DNA of 64,000 nt from Chersky-840 sp963764205 (GCA_963764205.1 CAVXRN010000006.1:1753554-1817553); one strand, 5' to 3'; positions 34,464 to 43,650 are shown, counted from the first letter of the stretch. Notes: generated by a model from the letters alone, not told the origin. A program made the numbers and translations.

Positions 34464-34697
34464 TCAGTCAGAGCCATCGCTCCCCGAGAGGCGACTGCTT
34501 CTCTTTGATCGGATCCCGTACTGGATCAATTGCCAGGTGAGCAGACATCCGGCCCCAGCCAGTACGACACCTGCGATATGGCCCAGTGCCACAAGGACAC
34601 CTCCCCCTGCGATCATGGCTACACCGATCACATACCTCTGCCACGGTTTTGCGTGCACGAGGGCCAGCCTGATGGCGGGACCAGCACCGTGCGGCAT
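34464..34697 (-). CDS. small two-helix membrane protein
   Basis: 77 residues from ATG 34697. Two hydrophobic segments (YVIGVAMIAGGGVLVALGHI and VVLAGAGCLLTWQLIQYG) are preceded by a basic-aromatic KPWQRY and followed by a polar tail. I do not recognise the family. It lies 100 bp after the MarR gene on the same strand and could be its co-transcribed partner. Confidence 0.55.
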   Translation of the reverse strand: MPHGAGPAIRLALVHAKPWQRYVIGVAMIAGGGVLVALGHIAGVVLAGAGCLLTWQLIQYGIRSKRSSRLSGSDGSD

Positions 34698-34796
34698 CAG
34701 ATCTCCTCTCGCGTCGATGAAACACCACGTGCTACGACGACAAACCGGCGTCGGATGGCTCGAGCATGTCTGAAGTAGCGACGATCCCTGTTCATG

Positions 34797-35345
34797 TCAT
34801 TGCTCTGTGTGGCGTAGGCGCCCAGACCAACTCCCCTGACGCAGGTAATCGCTCATGCGCAGGTCCTCGTCACCGCCGAGGGCGTTGACAAGGCGATCGA
34901 GGTCAGCGAAGACCGTTGGTCCAAGCCTCGTGCGAAGCCGACGTTCGATGGCGTCGGCAGCCTTGCGGTGCGCGGCCAAGAAGTCGTGCGCCCGGGGCGT
35001 CAGCTGCACAATCTTCTCCCGTCCGTCTGTGGCGGAAGGACGCAGCGTTACGTAGCCGCGCTGGCGTAGACCGGAGACGATCTTGCTCGCCCCTTGCCGG
35101 GTAATCCCCAACTCCCGACCGATGTGCGAGACCGTTGTCCCAGCTGCACTCGAGCACATCCGCAGCACACGTCCGTCGGGAAGGCTGCGGTCGGCAAAGC
35201 CGGCCGCAGCCATCTCTTGGTCCAGTTGTCGCTGGTACCCGACCCAGGCGCGACGCAAGGCGGCGCCGAGCCTGATGTCGCCCTCTCGACCCCGTGGCGA
35301 ACCTCCTTGCCCGTGACCATCAGAACGGGGGGTGCGGGGGTTCAC
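34797..35345 (-). CDS. MarR-family transcriptional regulator
   Basis: 182 residues. GTTVSHIGRELGITRQGASKI is the recognition helix region and GYVTLRPSATDGREKIVQLT the wing. The N- and C-terminal helices form the dimer interface. It is intact, unlike the MarR gene at 29.5 kb. Divergent to it, 65 bp away, is an RCC1-repeat lipoprotein gene. Target and ligand are unknown. Confidence 0.88.
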   Translation of the reverse strand: MNPRTPRSDGHGQGGSPRGREGDIRLGAALRRAWVGYQRQLDQEMAAAGFADRSLPDGRVLRMCSSAAGTTVSHIGRELGITRQGASKIVSGLRQRGYVTLRPSATDGREKIVQLTPRAHDFLAAHRKAADAIERRLRTRLGPTVFADLDRLVNALGGDEDLRMSDYLRQGSWSGRLRHTEQ

Positions 35346-35410
35346 GGGCGGCGGGGTATATAGGCAACCACGGTTGACATTCTAGCGCCAGGCCTCCCAT
35401 ACTGGGTGTC

Positions 35411-36622
35411 ATGGGTCGGACGTGCTCTGCGCCCCGTCGGTTCCTCCAGCATGGGGCACGGGCTCTTTGTCTCATCGCGTTCGTGGCGCTCGCCGCTTGC
35501 GGCAGCGCCAGCACGACGGTCGGTGCGTCTCCCACGCCCGTGTATCGATTCGGCGTCGTCGGGAACCGAGGCAAGATCGCGTCGCTCGAGCTCGATACAC
35601 CGACCGCCGTCGGCGGGATCAGCGGGAAGGTCGTGCAGATCGCGACGTCGAACTCCGATGGTTACGCCTTGACCTCCAGTGGCACGGTGTGGGCGTGGGG
35701 TGTGGGGAGTTACGGGGAGCTCGGTGACGGCAAGGCACCTCCCTACGAGACCACGGCAGTGCGGGTCGCCTTTCCGACCGGCGTCAAGATCGCCATTCTG
35801 GCGAATCCGATGCCGTTCGACGGTGCCCTGGCCATCGACTCGACCGGCCACGCGTGGGGATGGGGCTTGAACGCCGATGGAGACCTCTGTCTCTCGGGCT
35901 TGACCCAGCTTCGCCCGAGCCCAATCCCGCTCAACGACGTCTCCTTGGCGACCGGTGCACGCACGCATGCGCTGTTCGATTCCCAGGGCCGGCTGTATTC
36001 CTGCGGCAGTGGAGAGTACGGCGTGCTGGGTACCGGTTCGACGACGAACAGTCCGACGCCGACGCCGGTGGTGGGGCTACCTGGCTCCGCCACAGTCGCT
36101 GCTCTTACGTCCTCGTGGGAGGGCTCGGGTGCGCTCCTCAGCACCGGCGCCTACTACGACTGGGGCTACAACGCTGCCGGGCAGCTCGGCAACGGGGGCA
36201 CGGCCAACAGTGACGAGCCCGTGCAGGTCACGCTGCCGGGGGTCGTTCGCCAGGTTTTCCAGGGGGGCAGCGGTCCTTCGAACGGCCAGACCGTCGTGAT
36301 TCTCACCGATGGGTCGGTTTGGGCGTGGGGTAGCAACACGAAGGGCCAGCTCGGCGACGGCAGCACCGCAAACTCCGCCGTACCCGTGTCGGTGGAAGTC
36401 CCCGCCGGAGTGAGGTTCGTCGAGGTCAACTCGGGTGGCTATGCGAGCTACGCCATCGACACCACCGGGCGACTGTGGGCGTGGGGCGGCAACCAGAACG
36501 GCCAGCTCGGCACGGGTAGCGGTGTTCGTAGGGAAACGGAGCCGGTCGATGTCGGCATCCACTTGACACAGGTTGCGTCGACCGCGAGCAATGTCGCCGG
36601 CTTCCGCGCAAGCTCGGGATAG
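35411..36622 (+). CDS. RCC1-repeat beta-propeller lipoprotein
   Basis: 403 residues. A signal peptide ends in a lipobox (ALAAC), predicting outer-face membrane anchoring. At least five recognisable RCC1-type repeats follow, marked by VWAWGVGSYGELGDG, AWGWGLNADGD, YDWGYNAAGQLGNGG, VWAWGSNTKGQLGDGS and LWAWGGNQNGQLGTGS, each about 50-60 residues apart. Together they should close a seven-bladed propeller. Bacterial RCC1 proteins are usually secreted or surface proteins of unknown binding target. Confidence 0.9.
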   Translation: MGRTCSAPRRFLQHGARALCLIAFVALAACGSASTTVGASPTPVYRFGVVGNRGKIASLELDTPTAVGGISGKVVQIATSNSDGYALTSSGTVWAWGVGSYGELGDGKAPPYETTAVRVAFPTGVKIAILANPMPFDGALAIDSTGHAWGWGLNADGDLCLSGLTQLRPSPIPLNDVSLATGARTHALFDSQGRLYSCGSGEYGVLGTGSTTNSPTPTPVVGLPGSATVAALTSSWEGSGALLSTGAYYDWGYNAAGQLGNGGTANSDEPVQVTLPGVVRQVFQGGSGPSNGQTVVILTDGSVWAWGSNTKGQLGDGSTANSAVPVSVEVPAGVRFVEVNSGGYASYAIDTTGRLWAWGGNQNGQLGTGSGVRRETEPVDVGIHLTQVASTASNVAGFRASSG

Positions 36623-36778
36623 CGAGAACACGAGTACTCTTCCCACCCGCGCCTGGGGGGCATGAGAACGCCGACCGTGCACGGATGGCACAGCCCTGGC
36701 GCGAGGTGGTCCGGAGCCGTGAGAGACCAAATCGACGTAGCAACCGGTCTCACGACGCACGATCCGTGATGCGGTGTG

Positions 36779-37687
36779 CTACCTCGACTCGTCGTTCGCC
36801 GACAGATCCAACGGAGCACCCTTCTCCCAGGGGCGGGCGTACGCGAGCCATAGCACTGCCGCCGCCAGGAGGATGGCGCACAGAATCCAACCGAGTGCGG
36901 TCGTCCCCACGCCGACGTATTTGAGCCCTGAGGCGAAGATGACAAACGTGATGACCGGCCGCACGTAGCGATCGGGTGCTCGAGACGAGATCAGTGACCC
37001 CACCAGTACCGCCGGAACGCTGCCGATGATGAGCGAAAGGGTCACCGAGAACTCGACGTGCCCGAACGCCAGGGCTCCGAGAGCCGCCGCGATCGTGAGC
37101 GGCACTGCCTGGGTGAGATCGGTGCCGACCAGCTGGCTGGCGCCGATGACGGGGTAGGCGAACAGCAGCAACACGATCATGAGTGACCCCGAACCAACCG
37201 AGGTCATGCCGACGATGATGCCACCGAGCATGCCGATCATCACGGTCAACACCGGTCGAACCGTGATGCCGTGGACCACACCCTGGCGGGCGCGGCCCTT
37301 GCGACGGTCGAGGTAGAGCCGCAACACCATGGCCCCCGCCCCGATCAGGAGCGCGGCGCCCAGAGCTCGCTCGATGTTGCTCTGTGCCGCACTGGTGTGG
37401 CCCAGGATCTTGAGCAGGTAGGCACCGAGAAAGGCCATGGGGACAGACCCCAGCACCATCCAGCCGACGAGCTTGAGGTTCACCGTCCCCTTGCGCAGGT
37501 GCACGGCCGCCCCCACCGGTCGCATCACCACGGCCGCGACCAAGTCGCTCGAGATAGCGGCTGCCGGGGTAACTCCGAAGAGCAGGATCAACATCGGCGT
37601 CATGAGGGCCCCACCACCGGCACCGGTCATGCCCACCAGAAAGCCGATGACCGCACTGCCGAGCACGATGTACGGGTCGATATGCAT
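36779..37687 (-). CDS. TauE/SafE-family sulfite exporter-like transporter
   Basis: 302 residues from ATG 37687. Two inverted halves of about four helices each carry the repeated glycine-rich motif: VIGFLVGMTGAGGGALMTP near residue 15 and VIGMLGGIIVGMTSVGSGSLM near residue 160. The family moves sulfite, sulfonates or other anions. No sulfur gene is adjacent, although a SulP transporter occurs at 61 kb. Confidence 0.9.
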   Translation of the reverse strand: MHIDPYIVLGSAVIGFLVGMTGAGGGALMTPMLILLFGVTPAAAISSDLVAAVVMRPVGAAVHLRKGTVNLKLVGWMVLGSVPMAFLGAYLLKILGHTSAAQSNIERALGAALLIGAGAMVLRLYLDRRKGRARQGVVHGITVRPVLTVMIGMLGGIIVGMTSVGSGSLMIVLLLFAYPVIGASQLVGTDLTQAVPLTIAAALGALAFGHVEFSVTLSLIIGSVPAVLVGSLISSRAPDRYVRPVITFVIFASGLKYVGVGTTALGWILCAILLAAAVLWLAYARPWEKGAPLDLSANDESR

Positions 37688-37968
37688 TCTCGCCCTCTTG
37701 ACCTTCGATTGACCCTGTTTTGCGTTGCATTCTTTGCCGCGCTCAGCCTATGGGGTCGAAGTGAGCGCATTCTTCCCTGTGATTGCAGGGGAGTCGAGGC
37801 GTCCCGTCGCCGATCTTCGACCACGCTCGGGCGAGCTTCTGCCACTCCGGCGGGTCGAACCGAAATCGCTATTCGCAGTGTTCGCCGGCGTGGCGGACCG
37901 GCGACCCGGGCCTCTGAACTCTTCCCGGCCGCGGCCGACGGGCGAACCAAGAGCAGTCGTCAGACCAA

Positions 37969-38587
37969 TCAGACCTCGAAGCACTTGGCGAGAAATGCAT
38001 CGAGTGCCTTCGTGTCGCGCCGGAGGCGAAGATGTCCACCATGGTCCCTGGAGATGTCAAGGGACGGGCAGAAGCTCTCGACCTCTCCGCAAAAAAAGTG
38101 GGGCGACCCTTTGACCCCACGGGACTGACCGTCATGCCATTCGGCCAGCACGGCTTGGTCCTCCTGTGGACCGGTATCTCCTAGGGCGTGCGAGGTGGCG
38201 AGGCCGCCAAGCACGTCGGCGCAGGAGATGTCTTGGCCTTCCTCGAAGAGTGCGTGACGAAGCGCAAAGCTCACGGCTTCACCGATGCGGTCACCTTGAC
38301 CGTACGCGGCGACGGCCAGGGCGAGAGCGGGAAGGGTGGTGCGGGGAAAGTGCTCGGCGTCGAAGTGGGTGAAGAGGTCCGGGGCAACCTGCTCCCGGAG
38401 GGCGTCGACGTGCTCTTTGGTGACGGAGGGGTCGAGCGGGGCCCCGTTGACCAGTTCGAGCGGCCAGGCCGCGCACGCGGATGGTTACGTCGTCGCGCTC
38501 GAGCAGTTTCCGCCTCCGAGCGACAGTTCGGAGCCCAACATGGGTGAATGGGCACCAGATGTCGGCGTAGACCTCGATGACGGGCAC
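37969..38587 (-). pseudogene. DsbA/FrnE-like thioredoxin-fold gene with a +1 frameshift
   Basis: GTG 38587 starts VIEVYADIWCPFTHVGLR, a DsbA-family N-terminus with CPFT at the active-site position (second cysteine absent, as in HCCA isomerase-like members). After VTIRVR the frame is lost. The sense sequence continues as WPLELVNGAPLD, then VSFALRHALFEEGQDI and SRGVKGSPHFF to the stop at 37969. Removing one G from CGCGGCCTGG near 38470 restores RAWPLEL and a full protein of about 205 residues. Confidence 0.8.
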
Positions 38588-38657
38588 AGGCTGGACCCTA
38601 GACCGACGGGCCCCGCACGCCGCCCTCTGTCGCTGTTCCGCTCCCGGGGCAGGCCGG

Positions 38658-39490
38658 CTAGGCCGTGCGGGCGGTCACGAGCCAGTAGGCGCCGCCCAGC
38701 ACGACACCTTCGGGCGTGGCGTAGGGTCGCAGCGCTTCGACGGCGGCCTCGGTGCCGGCCCGCACAGCATCTGGGCCCTTGCCCTCCACCAGGCGGCGCC
38801 CCATCTCGTCGGAGAGCATGAAGGCGACTACGTCCTCGGGGTCGCGTCCCATGTTCAATCCGTCCTTGTGCTCCTCGACAGTGATCTCCGACCATCCGGC
38901 GGACTCGAGCAGGCCCCTGGTCCGCTGGGCGTCCGCCAGAGCGAAGGGTCCGGGGGTGCCCGGTTGGGGCAGTTCGGGCAGCTCCACGTGGGCCACGATC
39001 GCCATGGCCGGCACCGCGATCCACTCGTTGGCGAACATCTCCTGCCAGCACACGAAGCACAGGCGGCCACCCCGACGGGTTGCTGTCGCCAGGTGGGCGA
39101 AGGCGACCTCGGGGTCGTCGAAGAACATGACGCCGAAGCGGCTCACCAGAACGTCGAATGGTTCGTCAAGGGGGCCGTCTGGGCGTCGCCTTGGACGAAG
39201 TCGACGTCGATGCTTTGCTCATCGGCCCGCCGCCGAGCCCGCTCGAGCATGGGCGTCGAGAGGTCGAGACCCGTCACCCGCCCGCCCGGCCCTACGGCCC
39301 GGGCCGCGTTCAGGCTGACGGCACCGTTGCCGCACCCGACGTCCAGGACCCGCTCTCCCGGCACAAGGGCTGCCGCAGCAAGTAGCCGGCGACCGCACGG
39401 GGCGAGCATGGTATCGAAACGTTCGGCCTCGGTTACCCAGACATCGGCGGGGCGCCCGTTCCAGTACTCGGCCATGTCGGCGTTTGCCAT
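38658..39490 (-). pseudogene. class I SAM methyltransferase gene with a homopolymer frameshift
   Basis: ATG 39490 begins MANADMAEYWNGRPADVWV, followed by RVLDVGCGNGAVSLNAA (SAM loop) and GRVTGLDLSTPM. After GDAQTAPL the frame reaches a stop. The continuation, VSRFGVMFFDDPEVAFAHL to the TAG at 38658, is in the next frame. A run of C after GACGG is one base short: six C instead of five would restore APLDEPFDVLVSRFG. The restored protein has about 277 residues and is an ordinary ubiE-like methyltransferase. Confidence 0.82.
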
Positions 39491-39556
39491 GGCCCCTTTC
39501 TAGTGCTGGCGGGCACCTGATGCGTCGTCTGCCAAGGTCCGGACCTCTCCGATAGG

Positions 39557-39585
39557 CGCACGGGATTCGGAAATCCCGGCGTGCG
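39557..39585. other. hairpin in divergent spacer
   Basis: CGGGATT and AATCCCG (39561-39567, 39572-39578) pair perfectly around CGGA, and the flanks CGCA/TGCG extend the stem after a small bulge. It lies between the methyltransferase gene (minus) and the hypothetical gene at 39686 (plus), so it is more likely regulatory than a terminator. Confidence 0.45.
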
Positions 39586-39685
39586 TGTCGCTCGACGGGT
39601 GGGCTGATCGGGTCCAGGGCATCGCGTGTTGGCGGCACGCAAAAAGTTCCGAAACCAGGCCTTGTTCGGGCACTACCGTGCTGGT

Positions 39686-39985
39686 ATGCCCAAGGACCGC
39701 GACGAGGAACTCCTCGCTCGGTACCAGAGGGTGATAAAGGAAGTGAAGCTCGCCGTTGACAAGGCGGACCCCATTGGTCTTTTGGCCCTGGGCGCCCCAG
39801 AGGACGAGTACGACGACGTGGTGGGCTACCTCGTAAGCAAGGTCATGCAGAACGACGAGATCACGGCAACATCGGTGGCGGCATGGATCAGGGGTCGATA
39901 TGAGGTCGAGCCCTCCATTTCGACTCTCGTCGAAGAGGTCGCTTCGATCCAGACTCGTCTGCATTCGGACCGACGCGACACGTAA
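39686..39985 (+). CDS. hypothetical protein
   Basis: 99 residues from ATG 39686 (MPKDRDEELLARYQRVIKEV); an upstream TTG in frame is less likely. It is soluble and mostly helical, with an acidic centre DPIGLLALGAPEDEYDDVVG. This resembles the small DUF1871-type proteins, though I hold that loosely. No partner genes are adjacent. Confidence 0.6.
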   Translation: MPKDRDEELLARYQRVIKEVKLAVDKADPIGLLALGAPEDEYDDVVGYLVSKVMQNDEITATSVAAWIRGRYEVEPSISTLVEEVASIQTRLHSDRRDT

Positions 39986-40059
39986 CCCAAAGTCGAGGAT
40001 CCCGAGCCCCGTCCCGAGGGAACCGAGCCCCGCGGGCCCGGAGCCACCTGTGGTGTTCC

Positions 40060-40078
40060 CCGTCCGGGATCACCGTCG
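40060..40078 (-). repeat. REP-like palindromic motif copy
   Basis: Reverse complement CGACGGTGATCCCGGACGG matches the motif GGTGATCCCGG(A/T)CGG shared by seven intergenic sites in the window. Confidence 0.55.
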
Positions 40079-40198
40079 CCGGTTCGCCAGGCCTGTGGTA
40101 AATGGCTACGGCTTGAACGAACCCCTTCGGTGCCCTGCCCGAGAACGGGCACCCCCAGGCGCCTACGGGCCTCGACGTGAGCCTGGTGCTCCGAGGTA

Positions 40199-40375
40199 GG
40201 ACTTCGGGAATCTCCGGTTCCAGAGCGTGGGAGGAAGCTCACAGATTGTTGCCGTTACTGGCAGGCGAGGCCGCTTTCGCCCGGCCTGACGCGTGCTCTT
40301 AGGGCTGTGATGACTCCGGGCTTTCGTGCAGTCGTATCGGATGGTCACAGCCGGTGGACGAGATTCTCGGCACCA
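40199..40375 (+). repeat. dispersed intergenic repeat, copy 1
   Basis: The first 62 bases match 57361-57422 at about 82% by hand alignment (GGACTT..GGAATCTC..GGTT..CAGA..GTGGGA..AAGC.CACAGAT). A second block, CAGTCGTATCGGATGGTCA near 40330, matches CAGTCATATCGGCTGGTCA in the other copy. No ORF is conserved between them. Confidence 0.6.
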
Positions 40376-40570
40376 CAGGTGCGCGCAACTGCCGGTGGTA
40401 GTGCGGGCACTTCAATCGGTCCTCGGGAGGCCGGCAATCCACATGGGCTCCAACCCGCGACTACTGCCCGGGTCAGCCGCGGGTTCTGGTGCAAACAAGC
40501 GGCACATATCGGATGTCCAACGAGGGCCGTGATCGCCAACTCAAAGGGCCTCGACTTCTGTCGCGTCGGC

Positions 40571-41263
40571 TCAGTTCTCGGTCTCGCTTTCGCCTGTGGC
40601 GCCAGCGAAATCGGGCTGTGCCCGCTTCTGCTCGTCTACGGCGCGCTGGAGGAGAGTATTCAAGACGTCGGCGCTGAGCGCAGCGACCTGGGCAGGGGTG
40701 TGGTCACGTTCGACGATGAGCGTCTTGGTCGTGAACGGCGACAAGTGCACGATGAATGCCGACACCAGCGATTCGGGAGCCTGGCCTTTCCCTCCAGCGG
40801 CCTCCCAGGCGATCGTGGCGAGGTGCTGTACCGCGTGGCGTCGGAAATCGACCTGGCCGTCAATGATGTCCGAGATCGCCGCAGGGAGGACGGCCCCGGG
40901 GGCGGGCAGCAGGTCCCAGATCACCTCGCCGAAGATCTGGACGCCTCTCGTGTGCAGCGCCAACGTCAGCCCCTTGAGCCAGCCGTCGAGGTCGTCACTC
41001 GGCCGCGGCAAACCGTCGATCGGCCGGTTCCCCTCCTCGAACATGTCCTGCAACGTGGAAGCGATCAGGGCGCTCTGACTCTTGTAGTGGCGGAAGATGG
41101 TCCGTGGGCTCACGCCGGATAACTCGGCAATCTCGCCGACGGTGGCTTCGAACCCGTGTTGGGCGACCACCTGCATGGCTGCCTGTCGGATCCGCGACCG
41201 GGTGAGCTGGCTGTGCTCCTCGGCCAGGGAAGGTTCAGAGGCCGGCGACGGGTCGGACGGCAC
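40571..41263 (-). CDS. TetR-family transcriptional regulator
   Basis: About 230 residues from GTG 41263; the frame extends to 41308 over the upstream gene. RSRIRQAAMQVVAQHGFEAT and VGEIAELSGVSPRTIFRHY form the HTH. The C-terminal ligand domain is helical. It starts within 5 bp of the stop of the small monooxygenase-like gene, so both are probably one transcript and the regulator may control that enzyme. Confidence 0.88.
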   Translation of the reverse strand: MPSDPSPASEPSLAEEHSQLTRSRIRQAAMQVVAQHGFEATVGEIAELSGVSPRTIFRHYKSQSALIASTLQDMFEEGNRPIDGLPRPSDDLDGWLKGLTLALHTRGVQIFGEVIWDLLPAPGAVLPAAISDIIDGQVDFRRHAVQHLATIAWEAAGGKGQAPESLVSAFIVHLSPFTTKTLIVERDHTPAQVAALSADVLNTLLQRAVDEQKRAQPDFAGATGESETEN

Positions 41264-41267
41264 CCTC

Positions 41268-41567
41268 TTAGCCCCGCCAGCCAGTTCCAATGAGGTAGTT
41301 GTGCACATCGAAGAACTGGATCTCGAGAGATGCCGGATTCACCCCGATCTCCTCGATGATGGCGGCTTGTGTCTCGGCGAACGTGTCGAATAGCTCACGT
41401 GAGGCCCACACGTTGACAATCCGGATGCCCGTGTCCGTCTTGGCAACCCAGTGAAACAGTCCACCGGATGGGAGAGGACCCCCCTGCAAGAACCCGGCGA
41501 ACTCTACGGCCAGGTCGTACTGTTCGACGGTCACACCTGGCACGTCGATCTGGACCGCAACCGCCAT
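41268..41567 (-). CDS. small ferredoxin-like-fold protein (antibiotic monooxygenase-like)
   Basis: 99 residues from ATG 41567 (MAVAVQIDVPGVTVEQYDLA). Pattern: VPGVTVEQYD, a glycine-proline loop PLPSGGLFHWVA, NVWASRELFDTF and an EIGVNPASLEIQFFDVHN end. A distant paralogue at 51112 shares this order. The fold is a dimeric alpha-beta barrel type; activity is unknown. It is co-transcribed with TetR. Confidence 0.7.
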   Translation of the reverse strand: MAVAVQIDVPGVTVEQYDLAVEFAGFLQGGPLPSGGLFHWVAKTDTGIRIVNVWASRELFDTFAETQAAIIEEIGVNPASLEIQFFDVHNYLIGTGWRG

Positions 41568-42067
41568 CAGAACTCCCGCCGGGATGGCCAAGGCACTGCC
41601 GGACGATCCCAGACTGTTCCGCCCGGGATCCCACGTCTAGGGCAATTCGCCTCTGATGTTCCGGTCAATGGATTCTGTCCAATATGGTCGTCAAGTCGAC
41701 AGGATTCGGTACTCGGAACCCCAGTAAGTGTGGCTATCTCTGGCATGAGCACTGCGTCGCAGTCAGGTAGCCCGGGTCGGGAAGGTGACCCGCCCGGGCT
41801 CACCGCCGCGAAGCGGTTGAAACGGTCAGATGGCTCGCTTGGCGCGGCGATCAGGGTGATATGAGTGTGCTCTCAAACGCCGACCGCGACGTTCCCATCG
41901 GAGGCACGCTGTACCCGGGTGGCAGGTGTATACCGTCTGCGAAGCCAGACCGGTGCACCGTGCTGCCGGCACCCGAACGGCCACAAGGGGTGGTTCACCT
42001 AATTTGACGATATCCACACCTCCGTGCCCTGCGCGGAGAATGTGTCTAGACGACATGGAGGGCACTG
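41568..42067. other. intergenic region
   Basis: 500 bp between the divergent small gene (minus) and the IPT/TIG protein gene (plus). No ORF has coding character. No strong hairpin or promoter pair was found. Confidence 0.4.
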
Positions 42068-42976
42068 ATGAGGCGTCTCAAGATCATGGCAGTGGCGATG
42101 GCTCTCGGCGCCTGTCTGGCGACGGCGAGTGTCGCCGGCGTAGCGGTGGCGCATGGCTCGACCGCACCAAAGATCACATCGGCGAAGCCCGATGTCGGGC
42201 CGCTGAGTGGAGGTACGAACGTCCTCGTCAAGGGCAAGAATCTCCAAGGCGTCGCCAACGGAGACGTGTACTTCGGCTCGACGCAGGCCACCGACGTCAT
42301 CCCTCGTAGCGCACATGAGTTCCGCGCCATCGCGCCCGCCGGCGCAGCAGGTGCGGTGTCCATCTCGGTGAGGATCGACGCACAGACCACCACGCTCGAC
42401 AATGGCTTCACCTACGAGGACTTTCCCACCATCCAGCACGTCACGCCCGATCGAGGCCCGGCCGCCGGCAGCAACCGGGTACAGGTCAACGGTGCCGGCT
42501 TCACCGGGGCTACCGTCGTCGAGTTCGGCTCCGTGGCGGCCACCAGCTTCCAAGTGGACTCCGACCAGGCGATTACTGCCATTGCTCCGGCCGAGCTATC
42601 CAAGACCACGGTCCAGGTCACGGTGACGACTCCTACCGGCACGTCGCCCGTCGACGAGAACGGCGCCAACGATTACACGTTTGTCTCGGGACTTCCCGCG
42701 GTCAGCTCGGTGTCCCCGGACTTCGGTCTGACCACCGGAGGGCAGTCGGTAACGATCACCGGGTTCGGCTTCGTCCACGGGGGCCATCGTGCCAGCGCCG
42801 TTGACTTCGGCGGTGTCGGAGCGGAGTCGTTCACGGTGGTCAATGACAACACCATCGACGCAACCGCCCCAGCCGGCACGGGCACGGTGGACGTCACGGT
42901 CACGACCGCCGCGGGGACCAGTTCCGCTAACCCACCCGTCGACAGTTTCTACTACCTGAACTCCTATTCGTCGTAG
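42068..42976 (+). CDS. secreted IPT/TIG-domain protein
   Basis: 302 residues. The signal peptide (MRRLKIMAVAMALGACLATA to about AVAHG) is followed by three IPT/TIG immunoglobulin-like domains: KITSAKPDVGPLSGGTNVLV, TIQHVTPDRGPAAGSNRVQV and AVSSVSPDFGLTTGGQSVTI, each about 90 residues. There is no membrane anchor or sorting signal, so it is probably released or bound through another protein. The neighbouring beta-helix protein carries a similar domain at its end. Confidence 0.9.
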   Translation: MRRLKIMAVAMALGACLATASVAGVAVAHGSTAPKITSAKPDVGPLSGGTNVLVKGKNLQGVANGDVYFGSTQATDVIPRSAHEFRAIAPAGAAGAVSISVRIDAQTTTLDNGFTYEDFPTIQHVTPDRGPAAGSNRVQVNGAGFTGATVVEFGSVAATSFQVDSDQAITAIAPAELSKTTVQVTVTTPTGTSPVDENGANDYTFVSGLPAVSSVSPDFGLTTGGQSVTITGFGFVHGGHRASAVDFGGVGAESFTVVNDNTIDATAPAGTGTVDVTVTTAAGTSSANPPVDSFYYLNSYSS

Positions 42977-42997
42977 GGAGCACGGGCCGCCCGGTAC

Positions 42998-43016
42998 CCC
43001 GGCTGGGATCACCACC
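42998..43016 (-). repeat. REP-like palindromic motif copy
   Basis: Reverse complement CGGTGGTGATCCCAGCCGGG, one of seven intergenic copies of a GGTGATCCCGG-type motif. Confidence 0.5.
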
Positions 43017-43117
43017 GTCGACCGATACCGCGTGGCCTCACTGATCGACCAACGACGGCATGGAGCGCATCACCGGCAATCCCGCTCGGTCGTAGATGGC
43101 GAACTTGGCGCACGCAA

Positions 43118-43259
43118 CCGGGTGATCCCGGTCGGCGGGACGGTGGACACGCGACGCCTCCGGCGAACGCTGAAATGCAACGGCCATCTCATGCCGTGGA
43201 GCCTGAACAACCCCTACCGTGACTCGAACGTCACGAGATGCTGGATCGGTCCCGTCCGC
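43118..43259 (+). repeat. direct repeat copy 1 (142 bp)
   Basis: Begins with CCGGGTGATCCCGGTCGG and ends ATGCTGGATCGGTCCCGTCC. It aligns nearly end to end with 43348-43489; the last 50 bases are best conserved. Both copies contain ACCGTGACTCG(A/T)ACGTCACG, with inverted arms CGTGAC/GTCACG. Confidence 0.7.
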
Positions 43260-43347
43260 AAGCGATAGCGGATGGGTCGGGTCGGAGGCGAGTCCGTCAG
43301 CTTCGCTCTGATTCGGCTCTGGAACACGGAGCCTCGCCCATCGGGAA

Positions 43348-43489
43348 CCTGGTGATCTCGGTCGGCGTGACGGTGACACCCGACCCTTCGGGCAACCCTG
43401 CAAATGCAACTGCATGTTCGTGGAGTGGAGCGTGAATAACCCCCACCGTGACTCGTACGTCACGAAAATGCTGGATCGGTCCCCTCCGC
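43348..43489 (+). repeat. direct repeat copy 2 (142 bp)
   Basis: Second copy of the element at 43118, offset 230 bp, starting CCTGGTGATCTCGGTCGG. It ends 160 bp before the start of the beta-helix protein gene, so it may be part of its leader or promoter region. Confidence 0.7.
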
Positions 43490-43650
43490 CGTCAAAATGG
43501 ATGATGCATCGTGCAGGGAACTCTCCTAATGTCCCAGCTCAAGCCGTGGCGGGCGGTTCCCTTGGCGGGTACGAGTCCCTGGGGTTGCGCCGACCGCCCC
43601 GCGGCCCAGCAGATGACAGCTGGTCGTCTGTGGTGACTGAGAGGGACCCG

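Larger units (their letters stand above)
39986..40570. other. long intergenic region with repeat copies
   Basis: 585 bp without a convincing ORF, between a plus-strand hypothetical gene and the 3' end of a TetR gene. It holds one REP-like motif (40060-40078) and one copy of a dispersed repeat (40199-40375). Confidence 0.55.
42977..43650. other. long intergenic region with a 142-bp direct duplication
   Basis: 674 bp between two secreted-protein genes. It contains a REP-like motif (42998-43016) and two 142-bp direct repeat copies (43118-43259, 43348-43489), each starting with a further motif copy. Open frames here are driven by the repeats. Confidence 0.6.

Noticed and set aside
43432..43470. 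CRP/FNR-type site in the 142-bp repeat
   Set aside because: The GTGA and TCAC half sites are separated by 8 bases rather than 6, so the standard CRP spacing is not met.
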